Shown one piece after another: positions 16,574-25,096 of a stretch of DNA of 64,000 nt. This stretch comes from Chitinophaga ginsengisegetis. GTDB lineage: Bacteria; Bacteroidota; Bacteroidia; Chitinophagales; Chitinophagaceae. The notes below the pieces were generated by a model that did not search any database, was not told the origin of the DNA, and saw only the letters and a list, made by a program, of their open reading frames with translations. The DNA is taken from the NCBI RefSeq assembly GCF_900168065.1, contig NZ_FUZZ01000003.1:434001-498000 (forward strand). The letters run 5' to 3'. The position numbers were made by a program, and so were the translations under genes. Each line of letters opens with the position of its first letter. The first letter of the stretch is position 1.

Positions 16574-19500
16574 TTAAAAATTAATTTCAAGACCTGCAAA
16601 CCATTTGGTGCTGGACGGATACTTGATGTAGTTGATACCCCTGTCATCTACTTCCGGATCCAGACCGGAGAATTTGGTTAATGTCCACAGGTTATCACCG
16701 CCAATAGAAATTCTGGCGTTTCCAATATGCGCGCGGTCCAGCCAGGCTTTGGGCAACGCATAACTCAGGTTTACGTTTCTCAGACGCAGGTAGCTTCCGT
16801 CTTCCAGGAAACGGGAAGATGGTTTATGTGAGTTTTTATTTCCTTTGATAGTATACTTCGGATGGGTAGCCACATCGCCCGGTTTTTCCCAGCGGTTCCA
16901 GTCTTTATCCAGCTGCATCATATTATAGGTATAATACGCGCCATCATTATCCATCAGTTCACGGGTGCTGTTATATACATCATTGCCGGAAACAAAGGCC
17001 AGGAAGGCGCTGAGCTGGAAGTTTTTATAGGAGAAGGTATTACGCATACCACCAAAGAATTTTGGCGTGGCAGAACCCACAATCTGCAAAGACGCATCGT
17101 TGTAATTGTTGGTAGTGGTTTTGCCGGTTACATTGCCATTAGCATCCGTAACGAGTTTTTCCCACAGCGGATCACCATTGGCAGGATCTACACCCACCCA
17201 TTTGCGCATATAGAAACTACGCATATCCTGGCCCTGTTGCAGGATGAAGTAACCACTGATCGGATCTACAATCTGGTTCTTTCCGGTATACAGTTCGGTT
17301 ACCCTGTTTTTATTGAAGCCAATGTTGAAGTCGGTGCTCCATTTAAATGTACCTACCAGGTTATCTGTACTCAGGTTGATTTCAAGTCCTTTGTTACGCA
17401 CAGATCCAACGTTCTGTGAAATGTAGCTGTAGCCGGCAGTAGCAGGCAGCGGCACGTTGAACAGGAGGTCTTTGTTATCTTTCTGGTATAATTCTATCGT
17501 CAGGTTAATCCGGTTAAATAATCCCAGGTCGATACCAATATTGGTATTATATGCTTTCTCCCACGAAAGGTTAGGCACATTGTACACGCTCTGGTAAGCG
17601 CCGGGGAAACCATTGTACTGTGTATTGATAGAATATGCCCCGATAGCGCTGTAGTCGCCGATTTCCGCATTACCGGTAGTTCCGTAGCTGGCTCTTAACT
17701 TCAGGTTGGTGATTGCTTTTATCTGCTTGATAAAATTTTCTTCAGATGCTGCCCATGATGCCCCAAAGGCATAGAAGTTACCATACTGCTGATTGGCGCC
17801 AAACTTGGAAGATCCGTCTCTTCTGAAGGAAGACGTGAAGTAGTATTTATAATTGTAGTTATAGTTGGCCTGTACAAAATAGGAATTAAAAGCGCGGGCT
17901 ATTTTTGTACCGCCAATAGACATCGGCGAAGAAGTACCATCCAATACCTCTACTCCCTGCAGGATACCTTTACCTTTTGCATTGATATCATTGAGATTGG
18001 CTTGCTGGAACTCAGCACCTACCAGTCCGTCGATGTTATGCACCTTATTAATGGTATATCTTGCTTTCAACAGGTTGGAGCTGATATAACTCGCAGAATC
18101 CTGGTAGTAGTTATACAGGTTACCACGGTCGTCGGTGCCGGAGGAGGTACGCACATCCCCGTTGCTTTCCTGGTTGAAGTGGTAATATTGCGCGCGGTTG
18201 GTGGAGCTGAAAGACAACCATTTGGTGATATCGTATTCCAGTTTCACCAGGGCTTCGAGCGACTGTCTTTTATTTTTAATATAATTATACTGCTGGTCGT
18301 AGAGGAAGTTGGTCATATCCCTGCCATACCAGGTGGCGGCGGTGAGCGGGTTTACCGGCTTGCCTTGTTCGTCGTATGCCTTATCCCACGGGAGGTTGGT
18401 GTAGTACTGATACAGCGAACCGTTTGAATTATCGTGGTCGGAAGTTTGGGTTCCAGCAAAGTTGGCGCTGATGCGGAACTTATCGGTGATGTTATGATCC
18501 AGGTTGAGGCGGGCGCTGAAACGCTCTACACCGGTACCTTTCAGGATACCATCTTCTTTATAATAGTTACCGCCCAGGTAGAATTTTGTTTTTTCGTTAC
18601 CACCGCTGGTAGATAATTCGTAGTTCTGGTTGGTGGCATTCTGGAAGGCCAGCTTCTGCCAGTTGGTGTTGATATTACGTTGAGATGGGTCCAGCGTGGC
18701 TCCTGCGGCTTTCTGCAGGTCGTACAGTTCTGTTCCGTTCATCAGGTGGAAATGGCCGGTATTGAGCTGGGCGGTTCCCACGTTGGTGCGGAAGTTTACC
18801 TGTGTTTTGCCCGCTTTACCTCTTTTGGTGGTAATTACCATTACGCCGTTGGCGGCGCGGGCGCCGTACAATGTAGTCGCGGCGGCATCTTTCAGGATGG
18901 TAACGCTTTCAATATCGCTGGGGTTGGGTAAACCGCCAATGATACCATCTACCACTACCAGCGGAGAGTTGCCCGCAGTAAGGGTTCCGTTACCACGGAT
19001 GCGGATAACGGGTGCGGAAGCGGGGTCACCGGAAGTATTCCCTACAAATACGCCGCTTACTTTACCCTGCAACATTTTGTCCATGCTGCTGGCGGTTACG
19101 TCTTTCAGTTTAGCGCCGCTTACCGCCTGCGCTGCGCCGGTGAGGTTTTTGGTGGTAGTAGTGGTGTAACCCATTACTACTACTTCTTCCAGTTTCTTCG
19201 TATCAGGTTCCAGTTTAACATTGAGTTCGGAGCGTCCGCCTAATGTTACTTTCTGTTGCAGGTAGCCGATGTAGGAAAATATCAGTACGCTGTTTTCTGA
19301 AGGAGCCTGGATAGTGAATTTACCGGTGGCATCTGTTACTGCGCCGGTGCTGGCGCCTTCTACGGTGATGGTTACACCGGGCAACGGATCTTTGGTAGTG
19401 GCGTCTGTTACATATCCTGTTACCTTTACCTGTGCGGTACCCGTGGGAGTGATCACTACCAGGTTGTTTTCCAGTACGCGGAAAGTAACATTGGAGTTGT

Positions 19501-19801
19501 TGAAGAGTTCCTTCAGCACATCACTGATCTTTTTATCTTTCACATCAATGGTCACTGCCTTATTCAGATCAGTAAAGTTCTCGTTGTAGAAGAAGCGATA
19601 ATTGCTGCTGTTTTCGATGAGTTTAAATACATCTTTCACGCTTTTATTTTCAGCATGCAGTTCTTTTATTTTATCCTGCGCGTAAGCATTAGCGGATACC
19701 TGTAAAAAACCTCCGAAAATCAGCAGACCCGTCAATTTCATCATGAGCAATAATTTTCGCCCGGGGCAAAATAATGCCGCCAGGTTTGCAGTGGATTTCA
19801 T
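16574..19801 (-). CDS. SusC/RagA-family TonB-linked transporter with N-terminal STN signalling domain
   Basis: The 1075-residue outer-membrane transporter has a signal peptide (about 1-42). An STN/secretin-like domain follows (about 45-115, KSVKDVFKLIENSSNYRFFY), then a carboxypeptidase-regulatory-like domain (TGYVTDATTKDPLPGVTIT), the TonB plug with TTLYGARAANGVMVITTKRG, and the barrel to a C-terminal aromatic (LEINF). STN domains contact FecR-type anti-sigma factors in the periplasm, and a FecR gene with its ECF sigma gene lies directly upstream. The transporter is thus expected to sense its own substrate. Substrate identity is unknown. Confidence 0.97.
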   Translation of the reverse strand: MKSTANLAALFCPGRKLLLMMKLTGLLIFGGFLQVSANAYAQDKIKELHAENKSVKDVFKLIENSSNYRFFYNENFTDLNKAVTIDVKDKKISDVLKELFNNSNVTFRVLENNLVVITPTGTAQVKVTGYVTDATTKDPLPGVTITVEGASTGAVTDATGKFTIQAPSENSVLIFSYIGYLQQKVTLGGRSELNVKLEPDTKKLEEVVVMGYTTTTTKNLTGAAQAVSGAKLKDVTASSMDKMLQGKVSGVFVGNTSGDPASAPVIRIRGNGTLTAGNSPLVVVDGIIGGLPNPSDIESVTILKDAAATTLYGARAANGVMVITTKRGKAGKTQVNFRTNVGTAQLNTGHFHLMNGTELYDLQKAAGATLDPSQRNINTNWQKLAFQNATNQNYELSTSGGNEKTKFYLGGNYYKEDGILKGTGVERFSARLNLDHNITDKFRISANFAGTQTSDHDNSNGSLYQYYTNLPWDKAYDEQGKPVNPLTAATWYGRDMTNFLYDQQYNYIKNKRQSLEALVKLEYDITKWLSFSSTNRAQYYHFNQESNGDVRTSSGTDDRGNLYNYYQDSASYISSNLLKARYTINKVHNIDGLVGAEFQQANLNDINAKGKGILQGVEVLDGTSSPMSIGGTKIARAFNSYFVQANYNYNYKYYFTSSFRRDGSSKFGANQQYGNFYAFGASWAASEENFIKQIKAITNLKLRASYGTTGNAEIGDYSAIGAYSINTQYNGFPGAYQSVYNVPNLSWEKAYNTNIGIDLGLFNRINLTIELYQKDNKDLLFNVPLPATAGYSYISQNVGSVRNKGLEINLSTDNLVGTFKWSTDFNIGFNKNRVTELYTGKNQIVDPISGYFILQQGQDMRSFYMRKWVGVDPANGDPLWEKLVTDANGNVTGKTTTNNYNDASLQIVGSATPKFFGGMRNTFSYKNFQLSAFLAFVSGNDVYNSTRELMDNDGAYYTYNMMQLDKDWNRWEKPGDVATHPKYTIKGNKNSHKPSSRFLEDGSYLRLRNVNLSYALPKAWLDRAHIGNARISIGGDNLWTLTKFSGLDPEVDDRGINYIKYPSSTKWFAGLEINF

Positions 19802-19915
19802 AAACTTGTATAGATTTTAGTTAAACGATAATTACGGTGGTTGCCCGTCGCAAAGGCAATTCACCATTCAGTGATTTTCGTTGATTGGGGTAAGTCGCAT
19901 TACCCCAATTTTTTT
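19785..19915 (+). ncRNA. Candidate antisense RNA opposite the susC leader
   Basis: On the plus strand, TTTG (19785-19788), a 22-bp spacer and TAGATTTT (19811-19818, one mismatch to TAnnTTTG) form a plausible promoter. A perfect 10-bp terminator stem at 19884-19909 (ATTGGGGTAA...TTACCCCAAT) ends in seven T on the plus strand. No plus-strand gene lies nearby, so this would be a ~90-nt RNA antisense to the 5' leader of the minus-strand susC gene, as known for DonS in Bacteroides fragilis. Confidence 0.5.
19884..19915 (+). terminator. Plus-oriented intrinsic terminator in the FecR-susC gap
   Basis: ATTGGGGTAA-GTCGCA-TTACCCCAAT followed by TTTTTTT on the plus strand. On the minus strand the T-run is on the wrong side for terminating the FecR transcript. 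Confidence 0.75.
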
Positions 19916-19986
19916 AGTCCTTCATGTCGGGCATGTAAGTTGGTTTTACAGGTGATAGAATGATGGTTCTCTCTTCTCTCCGGCCA

Positions 19987-21099
19987 TTACCGGGTCTTAA
20001 ATGCTTTATTATATTTTTCTCTCAGCTCCTCATCCAGCGCCAGGGTAACTACACCTTTGTCTATGGTGTATTTCAGCGGTGCCGTGAGCTTTAGAATGTT
20101 CAGTACCTGTTCCAGCGTTTCCTGACGGAAAGTGCCACTGAAGCGGTATTCTTTCAGTTCCTGTTCTTTAAAGATCACCTTTACATTAAACCTGCGTTCC
20201 ATTGTAACCGCCAGTTCGTCCATTGTTTGAGCGGCCACTATCCAGTTGCCGTCTTTCCAGGCGGTATATATTTCTGTATTGTTCACTTCCCTGCTTTCTA
20301 TTGGGGCAGCTGTAGAGCTGTCGCCGCCGGATACAGGCGTTTTCGGTTGTTCACTATCGTTTGTCGACAACGGTTTTTTATACACAACATGTTGATGTGG
20401 TTTCATCATGAGTCCGAAAGGCGTAGTGGTTTTGCTGCCATCTATCTTCACTTCTCCGTCTACCAGGGTGGTCACTACAGTTTTATCTTCCGGGTATGCT
20501 TTTACATTGAAAGATGTACCCAGCGCGAGTATGCTCAGGTCGGAGGCCCTTACTGTAAAAGGCTTTTGTGCGTTGGTATGCACTTTAAAGAAAGCCTCTC
20601 CTTCCAGTTTTACTTCGCGGCCGCGGAGGTTGTAAGACTGTGCATACTGTAGTTTACTACCTGCGTTCAGCCATACTTCCGTACCATCAGACAATTCAAT
20701 TTTGGTGGTGGCCCCTTTTGGGCTGGTTACCGTTACCAGCGCGTTACTGTTGTTGTCTTTTTTACCGGAAGCCCAGGCATATACCAGGCCGCCGCCGATT
20801 AAAAAAGGCAAGGTGTAAGAGGCGGCCACACGGAAATAATATTTCCATTTATTTACCGCCAATGGCGCTTCTATGGCCGTTCTATACTGCAAACTATCCC
20901 AGGCGGCGCCGGCATCATAATTTCCTTCCCGTGCCGTTGCCTGCCACGCATCCCTGAGCTGCAGGAAATAAGACTGGTTCTCCGCCGTAGCATTGATCCA
21001 GTGCGTTAGCGCTGCTTGTTCATCCGGGGAAATATTGCCGGATAAAAAACGTGCGATCAGGTCATCTGCCTGCTCCTGTGTATAGTTAGGCCCCATCAT
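19987..21099 (-). CDS. FecR-family anti-sigma factor
   Basis: The protein holds the ECF sigma factor inactive until the STN domain of the cognate SusC signals substrate binding. It has a cytoplasmic N-terminal domain (YTQEQADDLIARFLSG), one membrane segment (YTLPFLIGGGLVYAWA), the periplasmic FecR domain (SPKGATTKIELSDGTEVWLN, EVKLEGEAFFKVH) and a C-terminal DUF4974 domain. The ATG at 21099 is preferred over a TTG at 21147, because the extra residues are not family-like; the result is 370 residues. It follows the sigma gene by 70 bp and precedes susC by 185 bp. Confidence 0.94.
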   Translation of the reverse strand: MMGPNYTQEQADDLIARFLSGNISPDEQAALTHWINATAENQSYFLQLRDAWQATAREGNYDAGAAWDSLQYRTAIEAPLAVNKWKYYFRVAASYTLPFLIGGGLVYAWASGKKDNNSNALVTVTSPKGATTKIELSDGTEVWLNAGSKLQYAQSYNLRGREVKLEGEAFFKVHTNAQKPFTVRASDLSILALGTSFNVKAYPEDKTVVTTLVDGEVKIDGSKTTTPFGLMMKPHQHVVYKKPLSTNDSEQPKTPVSGGDSSTAAPIESREVNNTEIYTAWKDGNWIVAAQTMDELAVTMERRFNVKVIFKEQELKEYRFSGTFRQETLEQVLNILKLTAPLKYTIDKGVVTLALDEELREKYNKAFKTR

Positions 21100-21169
21100 A
21101 TAGAAAACAAGTAGTAAGACAACATTTAATGCCGGGTAGGGTGACAAGAGAAGAAAAAAAACTTTTTAT

Positions 21170-21733
21170 TTACTTCAGAAGAGGAAGTAATTCATCGCGT
21201 AACCTTTGCAGGGCGCGGGTCATCTGCGTTTTCACGGTATTGATGGAAATGCCGAGGTGGCGGGAAATTTCGGGGTAACTCAGTTCTTCAAAACGGCTAA
21301 GCCGGAATACATCCTGGCATTGGGGTGGTAATTTGCGGATTGCCTTTTCGGCTATCAGCTCCAGTTCGGATTGCTCCAGTTTTTCGGCCGGCGAATGCCC
21401 GGAGGCGATGCTGAAGAGAGCAATACGGGACTCCAGCTGCTGAAGTTGTTCGCTGCCATATTGCGCCTTCACTTTGTTTTGCTTGATGTAGTTGAGGCAA
21501 TTATTCTGAACAGCGCGGTACAGGTATGCTTTTTCAGATACCTGAATGTCCAGCTCCTTATACTTTTCCCATATCTTCAAAAAAGTATCCTGCACAATTT
21601 CTTCTGCCAGTTCATGTCTGTTTACAAAATCAAAAGCGAATGTACAGAGCGCGGGATAATACTCTTTGAATAATGACTCAAAAGCGGGTAGTTGACGTTG
21701 TTTCCGGTTAATATTTTTACTTACTTCCTCCAA
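21170..21733 (-). CDS. ECF-type RNA polymerase sigma factor
   Basis: Region 2 (FESLFKEYYPALCTFAFDFV, ELAEEIVQDTFLKIWE) and region 4 (LPPQCQDVFRLSRFEELSYPEI, the HTH ISRHLGISINTVKTQM) are clear. The longer open frame to 21829 would begin inside the fabG terminator, so I favour the TTG at 21733 (L-E-E-V-S-K), giving about 187 residues, the usual length in Bacteroidota. No ATG is available in between. The factor is expected to direct transcription of the downstream susC-susD-glycosidase genes once released by FecR. Confidence 0.9.
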   Translation of the reverse strand: MEEVSKNINRKQRQLPAFESLFKEYYPALCTFAFDFVNRHELAEEIVQDTFLKIWEKYKELDIQVSEKAYLYRAVQNNCLNYIKQNKVKAQYGSEQLQQLESRIALFSIASGHSPAEKLEQSELELIAEKAIRKLPPQCQDVFRLSRFEELSYPEISRHLGISINTVKTQMTRALQRLRDELLPLLK

Positions 21734-21799
21734 AGTATTCCTTCGTCCACAAGATTGTTCACTGTGGCGAAAAGATACGTAAAGTAGGTTCAATAAAAA

Positions 21800-21826
21800 A
21801 ACGCGGGTTATAGGCCCGCGTTTTAC
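21800..21826 (-). terminator. Intrinsic terminator of fabG
   Basis: AACGCGGG-CCTATAA-CCCGCGTT with a following T-run on the minus strand. It separates the lptB-GH3-fabG operon from the sigma factor gene. Confidence 0.88.
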
Positions 21827-21844
21827 CATCTTTAACTCGTTGAA

Positions 21845-22594
21845 TTACATACATAAACCGCCACAGGTGCTGATTGTCTGACCGGTTACATAACCGCTCA
21901 TATCAGACGCCAGGAACAGGCAAACGTTGGCAATATCTTCCGGTGTACCGAAGCGGGCCAGCGGAATCTGGGCAATATAATTGGCAGCACCCTCTCCTTC
22001 TTTGAGGTAGCTGGTCATGTCTGTTTCTACAAAACCCGGAGCCACGGCGTTGCAACGGATGTTACGGCTGCCCAGTTCCTGTGCAATGGACTTGGTAAAG
22101 CCGATGATACCTGCTTTGGAAGCGGCATAGCTGCTTTGGCCGGCGTTGCCCATGATACCGATTACGGAGCTCATATTAATGATGCTACCGCTTTTTGCTT
22201 TCATCATTGGGCGTATTACATGCTTGGTCATGTTATACACGCTCTTCAGGTTGACGTTCATCACATCATCCCATTGATCAGGACTCATGCGCAACAGCAG
22301 GTTATCTTTGGAGATACCGGCATTGTTCACACAAATATCAATTTTACCGAATTCTTTCAATACATCCGCCACCAGCGTTTCAGTTTCCTCATAAACGCCT
22401 GCATTGGATTTATAAGCTTTTGCTTTTACACCCAAAGCGGTCAGTTTTGCTTCCAGTGCCTGGGCTTTTTCATCGGAGCTAACGTATGTAAATGCTACGT
22501 TTGCTCCCTGTGCTGCAAATTTCAAAGCAATTGCTTCCCCGATACCACGGCTGGCGCCTGTTACTATGGCTACTTTGTTCTCCAGTAATTTCAT
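21845..22594 (-). CDS. fabG: 3-oxoacyl-ACP reductase (short-chain dehydrogenase)
   Basis: FabG reduces 3-oxoacyl-ACP to 3-hydroxyacyl-ACP with NADPH in fatty-acid elongation. The 249-residue protein has the cofactor motif GASRGIGEA (about 13-21), NNAG, and the catalytic Ser-Tyr-Lys set in MSSVIGIMG and YAASKAG. The GMSGYVTGQTI-like C-terminal block (SDMSGYVTGQTISTCGG) is typical of FabG. It lies 17 bp after the GH3-type gene in the same orientation. A broader SDR role cannot be excluded, but FabG is the best match. Confidence 0.92.
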   Translation of the reverse strand: MKLLENKVAIVTGASRGIGEAIALKFAAQGANVAFTYVSSDEKAQALEAKLTALGVKAKAYKSNAGVYEETETLVADVLKEFGKIDICVNNAGISKDNLLLRMSPDQWDDVMNVNLKSVYNMTKHVIRPMMKAKSGSIINMSSVIGIMGNAGQSSYAASKAGIIGFTKSIAQELGSRNIRCNAVAPGFVETDMTSYLKEGEGAANYIAQIPLARFGTPEDIANVCLFLASDMSGYVTGQTISTCGGLCM

Positions 22595-22611
22595 GTTATA
22601 GTTGATAGGTT

Positions 22612-24144
22612 TTAAGCATTCATATGATCTGCCGCAAATTGCAGGATTTCTTCCAGGTACTTGCGGTCGTTGTTCAACCGGGGAACTTTATGTTGTCCGC
22701 CCAGCTTGCCTTTGCTCTTCAGGAACTCGCAAAAAGTTCCTTCCGGCAGCACATGCACTACCGGCATGTGCAAGGCAATATCTTTATATCTTTTGGCCTC
22801 GTAATCTGAGTTGATAGCTTTTAAAGTACTGTCCAATACAGTGGTAAAGCGGTTCAGGTCATCCGGGGCTGCTTCAAATTCCACCAGCCATTCGTGTCCG
22901 CCGTTGCCATGATCGCTGAAATAAACGGGAGCCGCGGTGTAGTCATTTACCACTGCGCCGGTAGCTTCACAGGCTTTGGCGACTGCGGTATCTGAATTCT
23001 CCACAATCACTTCTTCTCCAAAGGCATTAATAAACGACTTTGTTCTGCCACTGATTTTAATACGGTAAGGGATCAGGGAGGTAAACTGGATGGTGTCTCC
23101 TACCATATAGCGCCATAAGCCGCCATTGGTGCTGATAACCAGGGCATAGTTTTTACCCAGTTCCACTTCCTGCAGTTGCAGGGTTTGCGGATTTTCCTTG
23201 TCTAATTCCTCCATAGGCATAAACTCATAGAAGATGCCATGATTGAGGAACAACAACAAACCTTCTTCTCCTATCACATCCTGGGCTGCAAAGAAGCCTT
23301 CGGAAGCATTGTAAGTTTCCTGGTAATGCATTAAGGGCTTGCGGATCAGTTTTTTAAACTGTTCGCGGTAAGGAGTAAAGCTTACGCCGCCATGCATATA
23401 AAGTTCCAGGTTAGGCCATACATCGGCCAGGTTGTCGGTACCGGTGAGTTCAAAAATACGTTTGATCAGCACAATGGTCCAGGTAGGCACCCCTGCAATA
23501 GAGGTTACATTTTCATGGATCACGGCGTTGGCCATACGTTCTATCTTTTCTTCCCATTCGTCCATGAGCGCTATTTCCAGGTCCGGTGTACGGATCATAT
23601 TGCCGTAAAACGGCATATTCTGGAGCATTACGGCACTGAGGTCACCGAAATAGGAGTCGCTGTTTTCAGAGAGTTTGTTCACCTGGTGGCTGCCGCCTAT
23701 TACCAGTGATTTACCGGTAAATACATCGGAGTCCGGGAAATTATTGTAATAAAGGGAGATCACATCCCTGCCGGAGCGGTAGTGACATTCATCCAGGCTT
23801 TCCACTGTTACGGGGATAAATTTGCTCTTATCCGCAGTGGTTCCACTGGATTTTGCAAACCATTTGATGGGTGTATTCCAGAGTACATTCTGCTGTCCCT
23901 CCATCGTGCGCTGTATATAAGGCTTGATGGTATCATAGGTATGAATAGGAACACGCTGTTTATATTCGTCTATCTTATAAATCTTTGAAAAGCCGTACTG
24001 CTTACCGAATTCGGTATACTGAGCGGCACTGATAAGGTTTTGGAATACCTGCTGCTGCACCTGAACGGGATACTGCATGAAATACGCAATACGCCCCATT
24101 CGCAATCTTGCCAGTTGTGATATTGCAGGACTTAAAATTCTCAT
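22612..24144 (-). CDS. GH3 auxin-responsive-promoter-family protein (acyl-adenylating acid-amido synthetase-like)
   Basis: This family shares the ANL adenylation fold with plant GH3 enzymes, which adenylate a carboxylic acid and join it to an amino acid. Visible blocks are FAKSSGTTADKSKFIPVT (nucleotide-binding P-loop-like), YNASEGFFAAQD, NGGLWRYMVGDTIQFT and RTKSFINAFGEEV. The bacterial substrate is unknown. I choose the ATG at 24144 (MRILSPAIS, 510 residues), because the longer frame overlaps lptB; the gap to lptB is then 22 bp. Placed between lptB and fabG, it may modify a lipid or fatty acid (inference). Confidence 0.88.
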   Translation of the reverse strand: MRILSPAISQLARLRMGRIAYFMQYPVQVQQQVFQNLISAAQYTEFGKQYGFSKIYKIDEYKQRVPIHTYDTIKPYIQRTMEGQQNVLWNTPIKWFAKSSGTTADKSKFIPVTVESLDECHYRSGRDVISLYYNNFPDSDVFTGKSLVIGGSHQVNKLSENSDSYFGDLSAVMLQNMPFYGNMIRTPDLEIALMDEWEEKIERMANAVIHENVTSIAGVPTWTIVLIKRIFELTGTDNLADVWPNLELYMHGGVSFTPYREQFKKLIRKPLMHYQETYNASEGFFAAQDVIGEEGLLLFLNHGIFYEFMPMEELDKENPQTLQLQEVELGKNYALVISTNGGLWRYMVGDTIQFTSLIPYRIKISGRTKSFINAFGEEVIVENSDTAVAKACEATGAVVNDYTAAPVYFSDHGNGGHEWLVEFEAAPDDLNRFTTVLDSTLKAINSDYEAKRYKDIALHMPVVHVLPEGTFCEFLKSKGKLGGQHKVPRLNNDRKYLEEILQFAADHMNA

Positions 24145-24166
24145 ATAGGATGCTGTAGAATTATTT

Positions 24167-24928
24167 TTATTGTTTAGCTGCTTCGTCCAGGTAATCTTTA
24201 CGGCGAAGAATAAAATTCTGGCCAAGATACACTTTTCTTACCTGTTCATCGGCTGCCAGCTCTTCGGCGGATCCTGATTTCAGGATTTTACCTTCAAACA
24301 ATAAATAAGCCCGGTCAGTAATGGACAATGTTTCCTGAACGTTGTGGTCGGTGATCAGGATACCTATATTTTTGTATTTCAGTTTGGCTACGATTCCTTG
24401 GATATCCTCCACGGCAATGGGGTCGATACCGGCAAAAGGCTCATCCAGCAGGATAAACTTCGGGTCCACCGCCAGTGCGCGGGCAATTTCGGTACGACGG
24501 CGTTCTCCCCCGCTCAATACATCACCCGGGCTTTTTCTTACGTGCGTAAGCCGGAATTCAGACAAAAGGCTTTCCAGCTTCTCTTTCTGCTCCGCCCTTT
24601 TCAGGGTGGTCATTTCCAACACGGCGGCAATATTATCCTCCACGCTCAGTTTCCGGAACACGGAAGCCTCCTGTGGCAAATAACCAATACCCATCTGCGC
24701 CCGCTTGTACATGGGCAGCTTGGTAATGTTCTGGCCATCCAGGTACACATTCCCTTCGTCGGGCTTAATAAGCCCCACTACCATGTAAAAGGAGGTGGTT
24801 TTACCGGCTCCGTTAGGCCCCAGCAGCCCTACAATCTCCCCCTGGGACACTTCCACAGATACATGGTTTACCACCGTTCTGTTGCCGTAACGCTTTACCA
24901 GCTGGTCTGTATGTATTCTTAATGTCAT
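24167..24928 (-). CDS. lptB: LPS export ABC transporter ATP-binding protein
   Basis: LptB powers extraction of lipopolysaccharide from the inner membrane by the LptB2FG complex. The protein has Walker A GPNGAGKTTSF, the Q-loop region, the signature LSGGERRRTEIARAL, Walker B FILLDEPFAGIDP and the switch His in LITDHNV, all typical of LptB. The ATG at 24928 (MTLRIHTDQLV) is preferred to one 9 codons upstream because a perfect -7 box lies between the two. It is the first gene of an operon with the GH3-type gene and fabG. Confidence 0.93.
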   Translation of the reverse strand: MTLRIHTDQLVKRYGNRTVVNHVSVEVSQGEIVGLLGPNGAGKTTSFYMVVGLIKPDEGNVYLDGQNITKLPMYKRAQMGIGYLPQEASVFRKLSVEDNIAAVLEMTTLKRAEQKEKLESLLSEFRLTHVRKSPGDVLSGGERRRTEIARALAVDPKFILLDEPFAGIDPIAVEDIQGIVAKLKYKNIGILITDHNVQETLSITDRAYLLFEGKILKSGSAEELAADEQVRKVYLGQNFILRRKDYLDEAAKQ

Positions 24929-24942
24929 ATGATCAAACTTAG

Positions 24943-24950
24943 CAAAAATA
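24943..24950 (-). promoter_or_regulatory. -7 box TATTTTTG of the lptB operon
   Basis: Perfect TAnnTTTG match on the minus strand, 14 bp before the chosen lptB start codon. It excludes the longer lptB start. Confidence 0.6.
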
Positions 24951-25024
24951 AACAATTCATTCAGTTAGCCTAGTTATAGTTATCCTAAGATTAAAAATGA
25001 TCTGATAATAATAAGGGGATATCT

Positions 25025-25080
25025 TATTTTTGCCCGCGTAATTTTAGCAGGAAGCTGGCTTTATATCCAGCCGCCTTCCT
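25025..25080 (+). promoter_or_regulatory. metF promoter box and leader hairpin
   Basis: A perfect TATTTTTG box at 25025-25032 is followed by a leader with a hairpin: AGGAAG (25049-25054) pairs with CTTCCT (25075-25080), and CTGG with CCAG inside. No long T-run follows, so it is not an ordinary terminator. It does not look like a SAM or cobalamin riboswitch, which would be larger. Confidence 0.5.
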
Positions 25081-25096
25081 CAAAGCTTATAACTTT

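Noticed and set aside
25025..25096. SAM or cobalamin riboswitch before metF
   Set aside because: The leader is only about 60 nt and lacks the conserved cores; one simple hairpin is all that is seen.
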